Shown piece by piece: positions 32,691 to 46,669 of a stretch of DNA of 64,000 bases (within the stretch, counting starts at the first letter, position 1; each line of letters opens with the position of its first letter). Source of the DNA: Liolophura sinensis (taxonomy: Eukaryota; Mollusca; Polyplacophora; Chitonida; Chitonidae); assembly GCF_032854445.1 (NCBI RefSeq), contig NC_088296.1, positions 22,373,853-22,437,852 on the forward strand, given 5' to 3'. Both the position numbers and the translations under genes were made by a program. A model generated the notes under the pieces. The model was not told the DNA's origin, searched no databases, and saw nothing but the letters and a program-made list of their open reading frames with translations.

Positions 32691-33945
32691 TAGGTAGGTG
32701 GTGACTGGAGGCTGCTTTACGTTGGGTTTGTCGTTCTTTTCTGTCTGTAATTGATTAAGAGCGAATAAGCAAACTTGGCGCAGATACACTAAATATCACA
32801 AGGCGAATATGTTGAGAGGTTTGTTTCTGCCTGTGGTTGTAGTCCACTGAGGCGTTGCCTGCCTATACACATACAGCTATAGCCTGAAAAAAAGTTAGAA
32901 AAAAGTTACAAAAAATGAAGAAAAATAAGCCGAGTATTGTCGGCTTTTTGCCTGATTAGCGGCTTCTTTTATTCATAAATCGGATATAAATTTTTTGTCA
33001 AGTTTTACAAAAATAAAACTAATTTAGAGAGGCTGACAATTATTTCAACAGCCCCCAGTTAATTACTTCATAATGCTGACATAAGAAGAAAAAAAGGATT
33101 TAGGTAAAGTCTTTAAAAGATAGGATAAGACCTTCTTACACTCTCCATTAACACAAGGAATTACTGGATTCATTTTTTCACCACATGTCAGGTATAACAC
33201 CGAATTACGTTTAATGGGAAGTTCCACTTGTCGTCGCTAGTTTGCACTTTAATCTAAGTTGAATCAGAGTTCATCTTTTAGCCAGGTTTGTATAATAAGC
33301 TGCCCGCCGGTAAGTTTAGTAAAATTAAAATAAAAACTAGATGGTTATTTGAAGTTTATAGAAATCTGTTAACGTGAAAGAAAGCTAAACAAAATGAAAT
33401 TAGGTTCTTTCAGAAGGACAACTAAAAAATCTGCCGCAAAATAATTTTATTTATTTATTTTTAGGAGAGTTAATTGGTGGGAAATTTATAAAATATGATC
33501 AAAATAATGTATGTGAACAGTTTGATTAAGTCCGTACCGGTATATTTGGAGTTTCTTGCTTCAGTTTTAAACCTTCTTTTCCGTTAGGGGGTCTTTGTTG
33601 ATAGTTCGTTTGCCTTTTTTCCTGGCTGTAGTTTGGTATAACTTTAATTAGACAGCAAAGAAACTTTAATTACTACATGCGTTTGTTTAAAGACAAATGG
33701 TCTTTAAGGAATGTAATTAATGGTGTTGAGATCGCCGTGGGCCGTTTATTATAAAGGCCCCGCTGAAAGCGAGAGCTCGGGAATCCTCACGTGCATGACG
33801 GGATATACGCTGCATTTACTGGTAAGCTGGTTAAATACTTGCGGTGGATTGATTTTGCCATATAACAACAGAGTTCAAATCCCAGTCTGACAAATAAAAA
33901 CTCAAACGACATTTGCCATTTTCATGCGGATTTCTCATCTTCTGC
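32691..33945. other. AT-rich intergenic, nothing recognised
   Basis: No protein-like ORF or repeat family identified. Confidence 0.45.
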
Positions 33946-34092
33946 ACTCAAAAAGTTAATTTGTTAATGTTAACAGAAATCCTGTGGTCTGAGTGATGCT
34001 AGAATGTATTTTGTTATTGTAGCGAATTTGCGTTTCTCTTACTTTTTTGGTAAAACCTTCTTTTCATATGGGCCTTGGTGTCGGAAATAAAG

Positions 34093-34169
<77 letters not shown>

Positions 34170-34323
34170 TGTTAAATATAACACACACATTCTATTAATT
34201 CAACATAAATGTCCTATTAGACTAATAAGATGATATGTTGAATGTTGAATAATAACAGAATGCATTCTAGCATCACTCCTACAACAGAGTTTATGTTAAA
34301 ATTAACAGATTAATTTTTTGAGT
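33946..34323. mobile_element. MITE-like element, copy 2
   Basis: Terminal inverted repeats of about 75 bases: left actcaaaaagttaatttgtt, right reverse complement actcaaaaaattaatctgtt. Both arms continue through gagtgatgctagaatg. The interior has an (ATT)n tract at 34090-34170. Same family as 1689-2083. Confidence 0.75.
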
Positions 34324-34419
34324 ACATGTGTTATACTCATTCAAACATGTGGGAAGACAACTGCAACACTGCTTCTATATTTCATGTGTTTACTTTCTTC
34401 TTATTTTCTTCTTCTGATT

Positions 34420-34560
34420 GTTGGTTAACGCTATACACCACATTCCTTCACATACGATGGCGGTCAGATTCATGAGTGGAGGAAACCGCGGTTATCGGAG
34501 AAAACCATCGACCTTTGGCAAGATGGTGACAAACTTATCCACATACAACATATGCACACC
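34420..34560 (-). mobile_element. SINE-E tail fragment
   Basis: ttgttggttaacgctataca and acgatggcggtcagattcat match the tail of 23225-23565. Confidence 0.5.
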
Positions 34561-34934
34561 ATAGAAAGACACTGATAATCTGTTCTACATTCTTTGCAGT
34601 GAAATACAGAATAAAAGCTTTCTTGACATTTATTTTTTACATTCTGCCAACGGAAGGAGAATATACGACATTAGGTGAATATTTTAAAGAAGACAATGTT
34701 ACTGACCACAGTTGTGGTCGTGACATTTGACCTTGGCTAACTGGTGCACGAAGACCAGCTTCCAGGTCATTCAAAACACTTAAACGTTTTTTCTTTTATT
34801 ATATAGCCCTTAAGGGCTAGGTCCAATTTAGAGTTATTTAAAGCCAAGCGTGACTCGCTCGGTCAGGACATTGTCCTTCGAAGTCGAAGAAAAAAAAATT
34901 CGACGAGACTTATGTGTGATAATCAATGATAACA

Positions 34935-35205
34935 GATTTATTTTATTTGTTTGATTTGTGCCGCACTGAGGAATATTTCACTTATACGACGGCGACCAGC
35001 GTCATGGTGGGATGAAACCAGGTAGAGTTCAGGGGTATATAACGCACGACCATCCGCAGGTTGCTGGCAGACCTTCACATATACAGCCGGAGAGGAAGCC
35101 TGCGTGAGCTGGACTTGAACACTAAGCGACCGCATTTTTGAAAGGATGCTAGGTAATTGCACCGCGTTGGCGTGCTAACCCCCCTCGGGCGCGGAGGCCT
35201 TCAAC
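34935..35205 (-). mobile_element. SINE-A, near full length
   Basis: Tail, core (gaagcctgcgtgagctggac) and head (reverse of gcgcggaggcc with a damaged box A) are present. Confidence 0.85.
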
Positions 35206-35329
35206 GATAATATAAAAATATAAGATAAGATGTTTGGCATAATTAACGGTCTATCTCTCAGGCCGTGGGGCAATGGTGACAACAGGCTATTGGCCGTTTG
35301 GATAGTCTAACGCAAGTTAGAGGTCACTT

Positions 35330-35578
35330 GTTCATTTATTTATTTATTTGATTGGTGTTTTGCGCCGTACTCAAGGATTTTTAACTTATACGACGGTGGC
35401 CAGACTAAAGGTTTCTGGAAGATCTTCCCATGAAGGATCAGAGAGGAAGCCAGCATGAGCTGGACTTGAACTCACATGAGCCTCTCGCATTGTTGAGAGG
35501 CTCGTGCATTGATACATTGCAGCGCACTGGCACGACAACCACCTCTCGGCCGCGGAGATCGCACAACAACGCCTAGAC
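35330..35578 (-). mobile_element. SINE-A with an internal deletion
   Basis: Tail tttatttatttgattggtgt and core gaagccagcatgagctggac; the head is damaged near 35560. About 50 bases of core after ggtggccaga are missing. Confidence 0.85.
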
Positions 35579-35954
35579 TTTTTTCTATAAGATATTCTGC
35601 TACAAAGAAAACATGACAACCAGCATATACAAGTACATGCCAATCCTTGATCACATGTGTAGGTATGATCAATACCCTGATCAAGCTTTCAGCTAAAGCT
35701 TGATCCGGGAATTATTTTGGCTGTACTACATCTGGACAGCTATATCCTTAAATTGGAACCAAAGACAAGAAAAAACCCCCTGTATTCTTGACAGATTCTA
35801 AGAAGCATATTAAAACCATCTCCATATGCATTAGAACCTTTTACATTCTATATATGTTCCTTTTCCCGATATATCTCCATATTTTAGAGAACTATACATC
35901 ATGTCATAACCTGTCCTTCATTTTCCTCGTTGTAGTTCTGAAAGAAAACACGAA

Positions 35955-36380
35955 GAGCTACTATAAAACGAAGAGTATTATGTTAAGGAACATGAAGAAA
36001 GGTGTGCCGAAAAAGGGAGAAAAAAAAAATCTTTTTTGAGACGTATTCAATATTTCTCAATAACCGCCCTATTTTATACATATTTTCCGTTAATGGTCGG
36101 GAATGTTCGGAAATGACATCATCAACGAACATGCTGGGAACACGAGATCGGTTCAGAACGCTTCCCACCCAACAAAGTTGTTTTGACAGCTATCACCGTT
36201 GATGTTAGCACTGCAGGCTGCTTAATTTCTAGATTGCCGGGGCCTTATGAAAATCGTATTTTAAAGCGATTGTATGCCCCAAGAAGACAGCTGATAATCT
36301 ATTTTGAACTTTTATATATTAGGCCAGGACATATATTATGTATTAAGAAATAAAAACCAAGCGTTTCGTGCATCCTTAAT
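35955..36380. repeat. Dispersed repeat, uninterrupted copy
   Basis: Counterpart of 12120-12550; it continues past aaaaaccaagcgtttcgtgc into sequence absent next to the retrotransposon's 3' end. Confidence 0.6.
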
Positions 36381-36599
36381 CCCATATAACAAGGGGAGTG
36401 CTATTAAGTATTTTACTGTTTACTCCAAACAACTGACCCAGTTTTCAGCGAAATATTTATTTTACGTCTGCGCAAACAATCTCTCACTCAAGCGTATAAG
36501 TACATGTATATCATAACAAATGACGCCAGTGGTCAAACTGGATTTGTAGAGAGTAGTTCATTCGGTTTGCTACTACAGTAGCCCTATCCAACTGTTTAC

Positions 36600-36740
36600 A
36601 GTTGCTTGTTATGATTGGCTGGTTATTGGTCGGGTTTGTCCAACCATGGCGGGTCAAATCTTTGACGTCACACCAGCGAAACAAAAGTAGGTCGTCATAC
36701 TTCGGTGAAGCGTGGAAGAACGCCTTTGGTGATTTTTGTA
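36600..36740 (+). promoter_or_regulatory. Promoter-like patch with a possible first exon
   Basis: Two inverted CCAAT boxes (attgg at 36614 and 36625) and a CRE (tgacgtca, 36663-36670) lie near an ATG in good context (accatgg, 36646) and a donor (gtaagttg, 36738). The ATG frame stops after 14 codons, so any exon is probably non-coding. No downstream exon was found. Confidence 0.3.
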
Positions 36741-37104
36741 AGTTGATATAAATCTGGGTCGTGTATATCTTACAAGATCTTCATCTGGGCGTCTCTATAT
36801 CCCCGAGATAATTCTCAAGTGAAAGGTGTTAATCTTCTCGCAATTTTATTCACTCGATGTTCACACTGGTGTGCTAAGGGGCATTTTTACTTTGGGCAAA
36901 TACTTCGTAAAAAGTGTAGACATTCAGTGTCAGTTTTAACAGGCCAAAATATACGCAATTAAAAAACAAATCAACATAATGATCCTGTAAGTTGGGCTGC
37001 CGTTGACATTGTTGTAAGCAATAAAGCATTTAAAACTTTAAAATAAGCTGATAAGTCAGTTTATTCGGGCGTTTTAATACAGAGCCACTATAAAAATAAT
37101 TAGA

Positions 37105-37392
37105 GTGAGTGAGTGCTTGGGGTTTAACGTCGTACTCAACAATTTTTCAGTCATGTGACGACGAAGGAATCCTTAGGGTGCATGTACATGTAATGTGCCT
37201 CCTTGTTGCCGGACGGATTTCCACCGCTCTTTTATTTAGTGCTGCTTCACTAAGACGACTTACCGAAGGCAAGTAAGCTGCCCCGCCCCAGCCATTATAC
37301 TGATACGGGCCAACCAACCGTTGCACTATTCATTCTGAACGCCAAGTGAGGAAGTTACAACTTCCTCTTTTAAAGTCTTAGGTGTGACTCAA
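37105..37392 (-). mobile_element. SINE-B without its tRNA-like head
   Basis: The tail gtgagtgcttggggtttaac and the body through aagtcttaggtgtgac are present; it stops before the head. Confidence 0.8.
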
Positions 37393-38193
37393 AATAATTA
37401 GAAATTCTGGTGAACTTTGTTGAAGTACTTTTGCTTTCCTTTTCGGTAAAAACCAAGAAAAGATGAAAAAACTAATGTCCGTGTGTTCGTATTTTTAAAT
37501 CATGTCCACAGTGACGAGAATGTATGCGTACCAACTTTAAAGTTCTGTTTGAAATAGTTTTTGAGAGGTGGAGTCCACAAGGTAACACATTTCCTCAGGG
37601 ATGACAAAATCTGTAAAAAAAAAATTAAGAAGAAATAGAAAAAGTATTATGACTCTGGGCTCAAATTCAAGCAAGTCATGACAGCAATGGATGGTTTCAC
37701 CATATCCTGTGTCCCACCACCCTTCACGTGACAACGTTACTTTACATTCCATCCCCGGTAAAACCCATTGCGACGCCACAAAACAATACGCATCATTTTA
37801 TACGTCCGCAGTTCTTATGGCGAGTAGTGATGTGGTCGGTGTGTTGTAGTTGTAGGTTAGGTAGATCTGAGATCTGTTTCAGAGTTCCCAGCTTAGCTTT
37901 CAGCAATGCCAGAAAGTAAAATGCCCTTGACAAACAGTTTACAGCTCTGTCAAAAACGGACAAAATTTGGATACATTTTAATTTCAAAATAACATCACTA
38001 CAGCCGCATGCGGCGTCAGTGTGTGTTAATGAAATATATGTGTTTGATAGCTCGTATGTTTATGAATATGACTCGCATGTTTATGCAATGTGACTTGCAT
38101 CTTTATGCAATATGACCGAGACTGACTCCATCTTCAGTTACTCCTTGAATTTGACATCTTGACATGAAGAAAGAAATGCGAAGCAATGTATGC
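37393..38193. other. Intergenic, nothing recognised
   Basis: cgtatgtttatgaatatgac-type phrases repeat loosely at 38050-38120, just left of the duplication. Confidence 0.4.
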
Positions 38194-38459
38194 AAAAATA
38201 ATGAACTGATATGCTTGGCAATTTGTTGTCAGTCAACAACTGTGAATCGATGAAAGGCGACCCGCTAGATTTTGAAGAAAGTTTTAGTGGTTTAAAGGTA
38301 TGTTTTCCTTGATTTGGGTAAATATTGTCAAACTGATAGGAATCAAAACAAAATCATAGCTAGAATGTTATAATTATGGCATTGAATGTCTCTTCCTTTA
38401 TTTACATGTATTGTGTTCTGAAGATCGTTACCAGTATTAAAATGAATCACATTTCGCCC

Positions 38460-39000
38460 TAAGCATCCATTTTGCGCTTGGTCGATTTTTAGCCGTGAGC
38501 ATTCACATTGCATATGGACGAATTCCCCGCCGTTGTGTGAAGATTGTTTATCGGTTTTAAATCGGTTCATTTTTTCACGGTATAAGGATGCATCCTGCAT
38601 TTGGGCCAATTACCCCCTTTTCTGTGAAGATTGTTTATCAATTATAAATCGGTTCATTTTTTCCTGTAAGAATCCAGCTTGGATTTGAACAACTTTCCCG
38701 ACTTTCTGTGAAGATTGTTTATCAGTAATTAAATTGGACTGTTTCTTGCCGTAAGCCTTCATCTTGCATGTGGTACAGTCTTTCGTCGTAAGCATCCAGC
38801 TTGCATTTGGTCCATTCTTCCATCGTAAGCATCCAGCTTGCCTGTGGTCCATTCTTTCCTCGGAAGCAGTCAGCTTTCATGTGGTCCATTCTTTCGTCGT
38901 AAGCATCCAGCTTCATTTTAACCAATTTCACGCCTTGCAATATGAAAATTGTTTATCAGTATCAAATTGGGCCATTTTGCCCTGTAAGCATATAGCGTGT
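38460..39000. repeat. Degenerate 36-/80-bp repeats (copy A)
   Basis: tgtgaagattgtttatc recurs about every 80 bases, then cattctttcgtcgtaagcat and cagcttgcatgtggtc recur about every 36. The ORFs here are repeat artefacts. Confidence 0.75.
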
Positions 39001-39477
39001 ATTTGAATCATTTACCCATCCTTCCACGAGGCCACTTGGTGATTGTACGGCTACATGGGACGATTGCACAAAGTGACCGTACGCTAAGATGAATGTTGGT
39101 GACACATGTTGAAAACATATCATTATGTTGCAATGGTACCAAATGGCCACAGAACTGTTTACTTTGCAAATACTGTGAAATTCACTTTTATTAGTTTAGC
39201 AAAGTCGGGGTACTGTGCGTAAACTGTGAGGGAAAATAAGGAATTAAGAATATAGTAAAACCCTGACTAAGATAAACTGACAAGAGCTCGCATTTCACCT
39301 GTAAAGTATTACCAAGTATCACACTGTCGACGCTGCTCTGGGTTTACTCTGTGTGCTGTTGTCTTTTTATATTATATGTCGGTTTTCACGCATCTTATCA
39401 CAAATGTAATTCATTAATTCATTGGAGTTTAATGTAGTGCTCAAAATTTTTACCTTTTATAGTCCGGTTATGGATAA

Positions 39478-39645
39478 AGAAAACCTGTGTGTCCGGAGGA
39501 AACCAATGTGTCGGGGGAAACCAATATGCCCAGAGGAAACCAATATGCCCGGAGAAAACCAGAGTGCCCGGAGGAAACCAGTGTGTCCGGAGGAAACCAG
39601 TGTGTCCGGAGGAAACCAGTGTGTCCGGATTAAACCTCGTTCGCA
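39478..39645. repeat. 21-bp array (copy A, about 8 units)
   Basis: Unit ccagtgtgtccggaggaaa. One unit more or less can be read in both strands. Confidence 0.85.
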
Positions 39646-39727
39646 ATGCAGGTACCTTCTTCACAAGAAGCCGAACCTTTAACCTATAGCTATATTCGAA
39701 CACGCGACCTCGTTCCTTCTTCATAGA

Positions 39728-40075
39728 GTCAGTGAGTGAGCGCTTGTGGTTTAACGTCGTACTTAACAGTTTTTCAGTCATATGACGACGAAGGCATCCT
39801 TAGAGTGCATGTAATGTTCCTCCTTGTAGCAGGACGGATTTCAACCGCTCTTTTATCTAGTGCTGCTTGACTGAGATGACTTACCGAAGGCAAGTAAGCC
39901 GCCCAGCCCGAGACATTATACTGATACGGGTCAACCAGTCATTGCACTATCCCCTTCACGCTGAATGCCAGGCGAGGAAGTTACTTTTAAGGTCTTAGCT
40001 GTGACTTGATCCAGGATTGATCCTGGATCTACCTCTCCCGAAACGGACGCTCTACCAACTGTGCTATCGGGGCCG
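39728..40075 (-). mobile_element. SINE-B, near full length (copy A)
   Basis: Tail gtgagtgagcgcttgtggtt; head, read on the minus strand, ccccgatagcacagttggta. Confidence 0.85.
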
Positions 40076-40549
40076 GCCTCTTCTTCATGAAAGAGGGTAT
40101 AATGATTGGATATAGCTAAAGGACACATAGGTGATATTTCAGACAAATCATGACAAGACGGTGAAGTGAAAATGCTAGTTAATTTAGATATGCAGTTTAA
40201 TACATGCTGTTTTACAAAAAGAGCTCGTGAATAAGAGAACGTGACATCAGTATCAGTTAATACCACGGCGCATCTAGCCATCTCTATAAACATCAACACC
40301 AACAATGTGCTAAAGGATTTTTTCTGGCTTTGTCTGGGGTAAACCACACACCTTGGGCAAATTACTGACGATCTTTCTCACATGTGACCTTCACGCCAAT
40401 AGGCCATATTGGTGAAAGACACGTGGTCTTCAGCGAACGTTAGATTGCTTACACGAGCGCCATCAACTGCTCATTGTCACCAAGGCATATAAACTGTGCG
40501 CCTGAGGGAAGCCATACATTCCCTTTCCAATGAACTGGAGGTATATTTA

Positions 40550-40795
40550 TTTCTTTATTTAGTTGGTGTTTGTACGTCGAACTGAAGAATATTTCACGTA
40601 TACGACGGTCGTCAGCATTATGGTGATAGGTAACCGGGCAGTGCTCAAGGAAAACCCACGACCGTCCACAGCAAGTAGCTGACAGACCTTAATATCTGAG
40701 AGGAAGCCAGCATGAGCTGAACTTGAACTCACAGCCATCGTATTGGTGGGAGAGCCCTGTGTCTTTGTGCTACACTGAGGCTCCGAACTGAAGAA
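40550..40795 (-). mobile_element. SINE-A (copy A)
   Basis: tttatttagttggtgtttgt, gtcagcattatggtgatagg and gaagccagcatgagctgaac; diverged from the consensus. Confidence 0.75.
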
Positions 40796-42299
40796 ATAGC
40801 CAAAGTCAAAATTACGACTTGCATACATGTATATTACATGCATCTATATTTTATTAGTCAAAACAAATACATGCGTTCGTAAGATTTGCATGTTATCATT
40901 ACAGCTTTCTTTAGTACAGGTATCATGAAAATTGTGACCGGAAGCTGGGATTGAACTCCCAACTTACAAATCTCACTGGTATGGTCCAAAAATGGAAAAC
41001 ATTAAATATTAGAGGATGTGCCTGAGTTAATACTTGTTTGGAATACAACGTTATTGGTTTTAAATTTTTGCCATGTCTATAGTAGTGGTACACGAATATA
41101 TGTACGTAAAGTTGACTGATAATTCCACACACCCACATGTCTATATACAAGAAAATATTTACAAGTCTATTAAACGTTTTGGCAACATGAATATCTCAGC
41201 GCAAATAGCATAAAGAGCATTATGTTTGAGAACAATCTCCGCTCGTCTGGACATGACTGGTCCAAAACATTCACGCGCACACTTCGACACATTTCCTTTT
41301 TCCTAAACCTGTCCACTCAACAATTTTTGCCTCAAAAATCAAACTACACAGGTACTGCACCACTTGAATTCAAACTTGACCTTTTATGTGACCAAAATCA
41401 AACCGCATCACTTGAATTCAAACCTGACCTTTCATATGCAAAAAAGTTGGGGATATAGCGAAAGTCTGTATTTGTGTAACCATAGCAAACACTAAAATAC
41501 AATGTAGCATTTAGTCTCGGTGGTTTATGCAAAAAGTGGCAAAACCATTTTCCTTTGGTAGAACTAAACGTATATACGTGAACTGTTATATGTACTGATA
41601 TGATGTACCTCCATTTACTAATTACTGTGTATATCACCCAAAGTTTAGCATTTTCACGTGACACAAACTGCTTGCTTGGTAACTTGGGTGCTTTGTTCTG
41701 TGAAGTTTGTTTAATTTGCCATCAGAAAAAGTTAACCGTTGGAAATAAAAGTATCATTTTAAGCCCTCTGTATGCTCCTGAAAGGTTTTTTTTTTAAATA
41801 CCGAACTTTAGATGAAATACAGTCCTTAATCAACTGAAAGGCTTGCTGATTTACCATATTCCTACACCTGAAAAACAATAATTTCAGGGCTAGCTGTGTT
41901 GACATACCTGCTACATACCAAAACAGGTTATGATCAAAACACATCTGATAAGCAATACCGAAATAAAAACAACCCAATTAACAAAATAATCACACGTTTA
42001 CAAAATTAACAAGTGTAGACGTATAATATCTACACACCAGTATACCCATTTGTGACTTCTCTTGCTCGTCTTTGTCTGAAATAGTTCTAGATTCTCTGTC
42101 CGGCTTTGTTCCACAAAGGGTAGCAAAATTTAAGACCTATACTGCCATGATAGTTACAATCAACTTACCTTACAATCATTTTGTACCTGCAATGACTAGT
42201 CGTGTTAATGACACATGTAATGAAAAAGTTTTAGAATATGTCCTAGGCTTCATTTCACAAACTGAAAGTGATCAGAGAGTATGCTGATTATAACTACCA

Positions 42300-42805
42300 C
42301 TGTGACAAAAGTGTAAGACTTATGATGCCATGGTAGTTACAATCAACTAAGATTCCCATCAATCTTTATCTACAATGACAAGTCATTTTAAAGACCCATG
42401 TAACCATGGTAGTTACAATCTATATTTCTTATCTACAATGACAAGTCATGTCAAAGACACATGTAACCATGGTAGTTACAATCTATATTGTCTACCTTCA
42501 ATGACAAGTCACATTCAAGACACCAGTAACCATGGTAGTTACAATCAATATTTCTTGCCTACAATAACGTCATATTCAAGACACCTGTAACCACGGTGCA
42601 TGTAGTTACAATCTATACTGTCTACCTACACTGACAAATCATATTCAAGACACCTGTAACCATGGTACATGTAGTTACAATCAATATTGCCTGCCTACAA
42701 TGACAAGTCATATTCAAGACGCATGTAACCATGGTAGCTACAATCTATATTGTTTACCTATAATGACATGTCATCTTCACAACATCTGTAACCATGGTAG
42801 TTAAA
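42300..42805. repeat. 63-bp tandem array (copy A)
   Basis: About seven units sharing aatgacaagtcatattcaag and gtaaccatggtagttacaat. The 21-residue periodic ORF follows from 63 being a multiple of three. Confidence 0.8.
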
Positions 42806-44689
42806 TCAACATTGTCTAGAATCGTTAGGTGGAACCTAATATGTCTATACCCATTGTTCGTTCTCCAGGACTCCTATAGGAGCAATCTGACTAGAAATTA
42901 CACGTGCATATACCGTACTGGCTTTGACTATATTCAGACTTTATTGCCAATCTTGCGTTTTCTTGCTAATGAGAAACCAACAGATATCGAGAGGGACATA
43001 TTATTCCATTTCAGTGATTTCTAACTGAGAATATTTTTCCTCTCACAAAAATTGGACTTGCACATCACAAGTCTTTTGTTGCGCGACACGAAACATGTTG
43101 TGTGCTGTGGTTGCATTTGTAGCGCTTTTGATCTACCCACTGTGACGTCGTGGAATTTCCAGCGTCACTGAAATGACGTTCAGTAAATGACCTAAAGTTT
43201 CGCACGTGAGTTACTGTCGTTTACTTTCGTGCGATATGAATTCGCGGTGAGATGACAGAAGAGAATGATTAGCCCCCCGCACGTTTCATTACCTTGCTTG
43301 GCACTTAGCAGTTCTGGTTGCTAATCCTTGCCACATGGGGTCAAGCCGCTGACAGTAAGGTGCGCAGGCCTCCCGACAAGTAGGCCTACATGTACATCTC
43401 TAAATATACCCATCGTTGAAATCGAAGAAAGTATTAAGACAGGCGATAACTATTACAAACTTGAAAACACTGTCTCAAAGCATGACCAGGCCAAACAAGG
43501 AACGTACATGAACAATCTACAATGTAGACGAACCAATTAATCGGGTTAGGCCCACGTGGAAGTCACCTCACACCGTTATCTGATGATCGGTCGTCTGCCG
43601 AGAGCCTTCATTGTGCAACTAATATGTGCACAAATGTATTTTAGCTAAAAAACGAATTTCACTGAGAAATATCTGTCATCAGCTTTCCTTGTCCATGTAA
43701 TTCCAATTTAGTATGTCAGTCTCCACGCACATTTTGTTTCTTTACAATCGGAACTGCCCTCCTATTGCAGAAGAGTTCCTTTTCCCGCGTTTTTATATCG
43801 TGAACATCCATTTAACAAAGAAAACATACTCCACACGAAGTTTCCGAGAATTACCACGATTTACTTTTACCTCTATTCGGTAGCACTGTGTGCGAGTCAA
43901 GCATACTGGAAGACAGGATTTGTTTTCAGTTGTTACCACATCAGGCCTTCGCAGAACACCCTCACTTCTTTTATAAACAAAATGTTTTGATTTCCTGTAC
44001 ACACTTTTGCCCAGACGTGATTTAAGTGTCGCCAGCGACAGATAAGATTACAGTTTTGCCTTTCTCCAGTAAAAACCACGTGATCGATGGGTAGACACGT
44101 GGAAATTTTGAGTTCTGTGATTGTAAGTGGCAAGTATCTAAAACCAATTTCTGTGACTAAAATTTCACCTGAGGGGACTCGATTAAATATTAAGTGAACC
44201 AAGTAGTCACGTTAATCAAATACAGGCGGAAGTTCACAGACTTTCAAATTACACCAGACTGAACGAGAAATGTTTATCAAAAAAGCACGTGTGTAGGTGT
44301 CGCTTTGAGCGCAATTTGACACCTTCATCTCGTCTGCTAGTAGGACTAGTTTGCAAGTATGGATTAGCGGTGGGCTAAATTCTGCTACAGCTTTGTATAC
44401 GGAGATCCCTGCAACTTAAAAAAAAAAAACGGACATTTGACATGACACTCTACTTGCGTAAAGGTACTGGATAGTCACGCTTTATCTCCACAGAGTTTTC
44501 TCCCAAATTCCCCTTTATCACAAAATAATGATAATAAAACAATCAACCTATTGCGGAGTGCATGTGCTAAAATCATTATGATTAAAACTGGGGAAAACAC
44601 GAATTGTTGGTAGGAAAATAGACTGACTGCTCAGTGAAGCATGGCATATCCTTGTTTATTACATTCCTGAGCTGCGAGTATAATCTTCT

Positions 44690-44880
44690 GACCCCCTCCC
44701 CCGGAGCTCTCCCGCGGCGCTCAGTCAGTAACAACCACAACCAATGGAATGAATCCTGTGACAGGCTTTCCGAGCCCCAGGGCGAAACTCTAGGTCATTT
44801 ACCCTGAAGTACGTTATCTTTCGGACTTCTGCTGGCATTCGATTATATCAGTTATACGGTTAGCCTATTTGCTCAAGGTA
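44690..44880 (+). promoter_or_regulatory. GC-rich promoter-like patch (copy A)
   Basis: A locally GC-rich block (ctcccccggagctctcccgc) is followed by CCAAT (44741-44745) and, 135 bases on, a donor-like ctcaaggtaaat with gt at 44878. No downstream exon was identified. Confidence 0.3.
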
Positions 44881-46669
44881 AATATATTTTAATGCTGTTG
44901 TACACAGCAAAGATGTACATATCTGCCTTATTTAAACTTAACATACATCCAAGGGAGGCTTTTGAATTGAATCAAATTTGTAAAGTTGAATAAAATGTTT
45001 AATTATGCTTACTGTATTGATGGTTTGTCCTTATTCAATGTAATGTTTTAAATAGGTTTTGCTTTGGCCTTGTTTTTATATGGTAAAATTTCCATGCACG
45101 CTAAAAAATTTTTAAAATGTTTTAATAGTTCAGCAAGTGGAATTTTATTCAACTTTCAACTTTTGAGACTCATCACATGGAGAGTTTCTGTAAAAACAAC
45201 CAATGGAAGGTTATGTGACAAATTTCCAGGTTTCCATGATTTTTTCTAAGAGTATCTATCATTGGTCCATAACCACCTACCACTATATACAAAACCTAAT
45301 AGTCTACACAGTCAGCACTAAAATGACCTCTAGTATGTACACATAAAAAGAAGCATGTTTACTTTCTACACACGTTTAGAGCTATAAGAAGTGTTTAGAC
45401 TGACAGCACGTAACAGAACACATTGGCATGTGTAACAAGAATGGTCCATAGAATGTACACTATTTACAAACACAGACAATGACAAGTTTCAAATTTCACC
45501 TAATGACTGTACACGTCTATCTGTCAAGCGTTTTAAAAAATCTTTCAGCACCCGCATGAGAGTTATCTCCCTTTAAATCACCTTTTCACAGGGCTCTGAA
45601 GTCACTCTTCAGTCCTCCTCAAGACATCCAATCATATTTGAATAATTTAGAAATTGTTATTTCAATCTACAGTCCAGAGCACTAGACCGTTTACCAATCA
45701 TGTTGTATAGATACACCATCGTGTGAGAAATGAGGGTTGGTTTGACTAGAAAATTGACTCTAAACTCCAGCTTGATCCTCAGGGTTTTCACGGGGGTCGA
45801 GGGTTTTTCCAAATGATAAATACAGCCTACTGTATTATAGACAAGCTTGGTGAAGATCTATAAGCAGAGACAAATAATTTCAATTGTTGCCTGCTTGAAA
45901 GGCTCACAGAAAAATGCTACTTCGTTTATCCCCCATCAGACAAAGTACTACACATTTTATTGGACAGCATGGGTCACTTGGGGGAACATGGCCATTCCCA
46001 TATCCTGCTGCTGATGTAATATGTGTCTGTTGACTAAGTTAACTCCCTTTGTTCCGTTGTGAAAACAATGATCACCTCGCTGAGGCAATTCACATTCGGT
46101 CTTTACTGAACCGATGGGCGTTTTTCAGGATATATTGGCTACGTGGTTACACAGTTACATCTACCTAGCCCAATCAGGGTTGCTGACAGGGTAACCATAA
46201 ATAGTATTATATGCACAATGATAAATTAAACTAAAACATGTGATACACAAAGATACACACTTCCACTGCCATATAAAAAAAAAAAACGTAGGCAAAAACT
46301 CAAGGAAATGTATGATGTTTAAGTCCACCATAACAGGGTGGTTTTACCTACTGTGTAATTTCAACACATGTATACTTGGTGTATATGCAGCTTTCTAGTT
46401 GGATGCAATAAAAATAATGAACTGACATGCTTGGCAATTTGTGGTCAGTCAACAACTGTGAATCGAAGAAAGGCGAGATTTTGAAGAAAGTTTTAGTGGT
46501 TTAAGGTATGTTTTCCTTGATTTGGATAAATATTGTCAATCTGATAGGAATCAAAACGAAATCATAGCTAGAATGTTACAATTATGGCATTGAATGTCTC
46601 TTCCTTTATTTACATGTATTGTGTTCTGAAGATCGTTACCAGTATTAAAATGAATCACATTTCGCCCTA

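Larger units (their letters stand above)
38194..46409. repeat. 8.2-kb tandem segmental duplication, copy A
   Basis: It begins aaaaataatgaactga and is followed directly by copy B in the same orientation. Paired blocks are offset by 8208-8253 bases, and sampled 60-base stretches differ at about 0-3 positions. It contains a degenerate 36-bp array, a 21-bp array, SINE-B and SINE-A copies, a 63-bp array and a GC-rich patch. No ORF is long or conserved enough to call a gene. Confidence 0.93.

Noticed and set aside
32313-32789. VPSQI repeat ORF
   Set aside because: A 15-bp minisatellite next to a G-run; flanking parts of the ORF have no protein-like features or splice sites that fit.
42072-42590. 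21-residue periodic ORF (MTSH...CNHGSYN) present in both copies of the duplication
   Set aside because: The 63-bp repeat explains it; it is not better conserved than neighbouring non-coding DNA and breaks differently in copy B.
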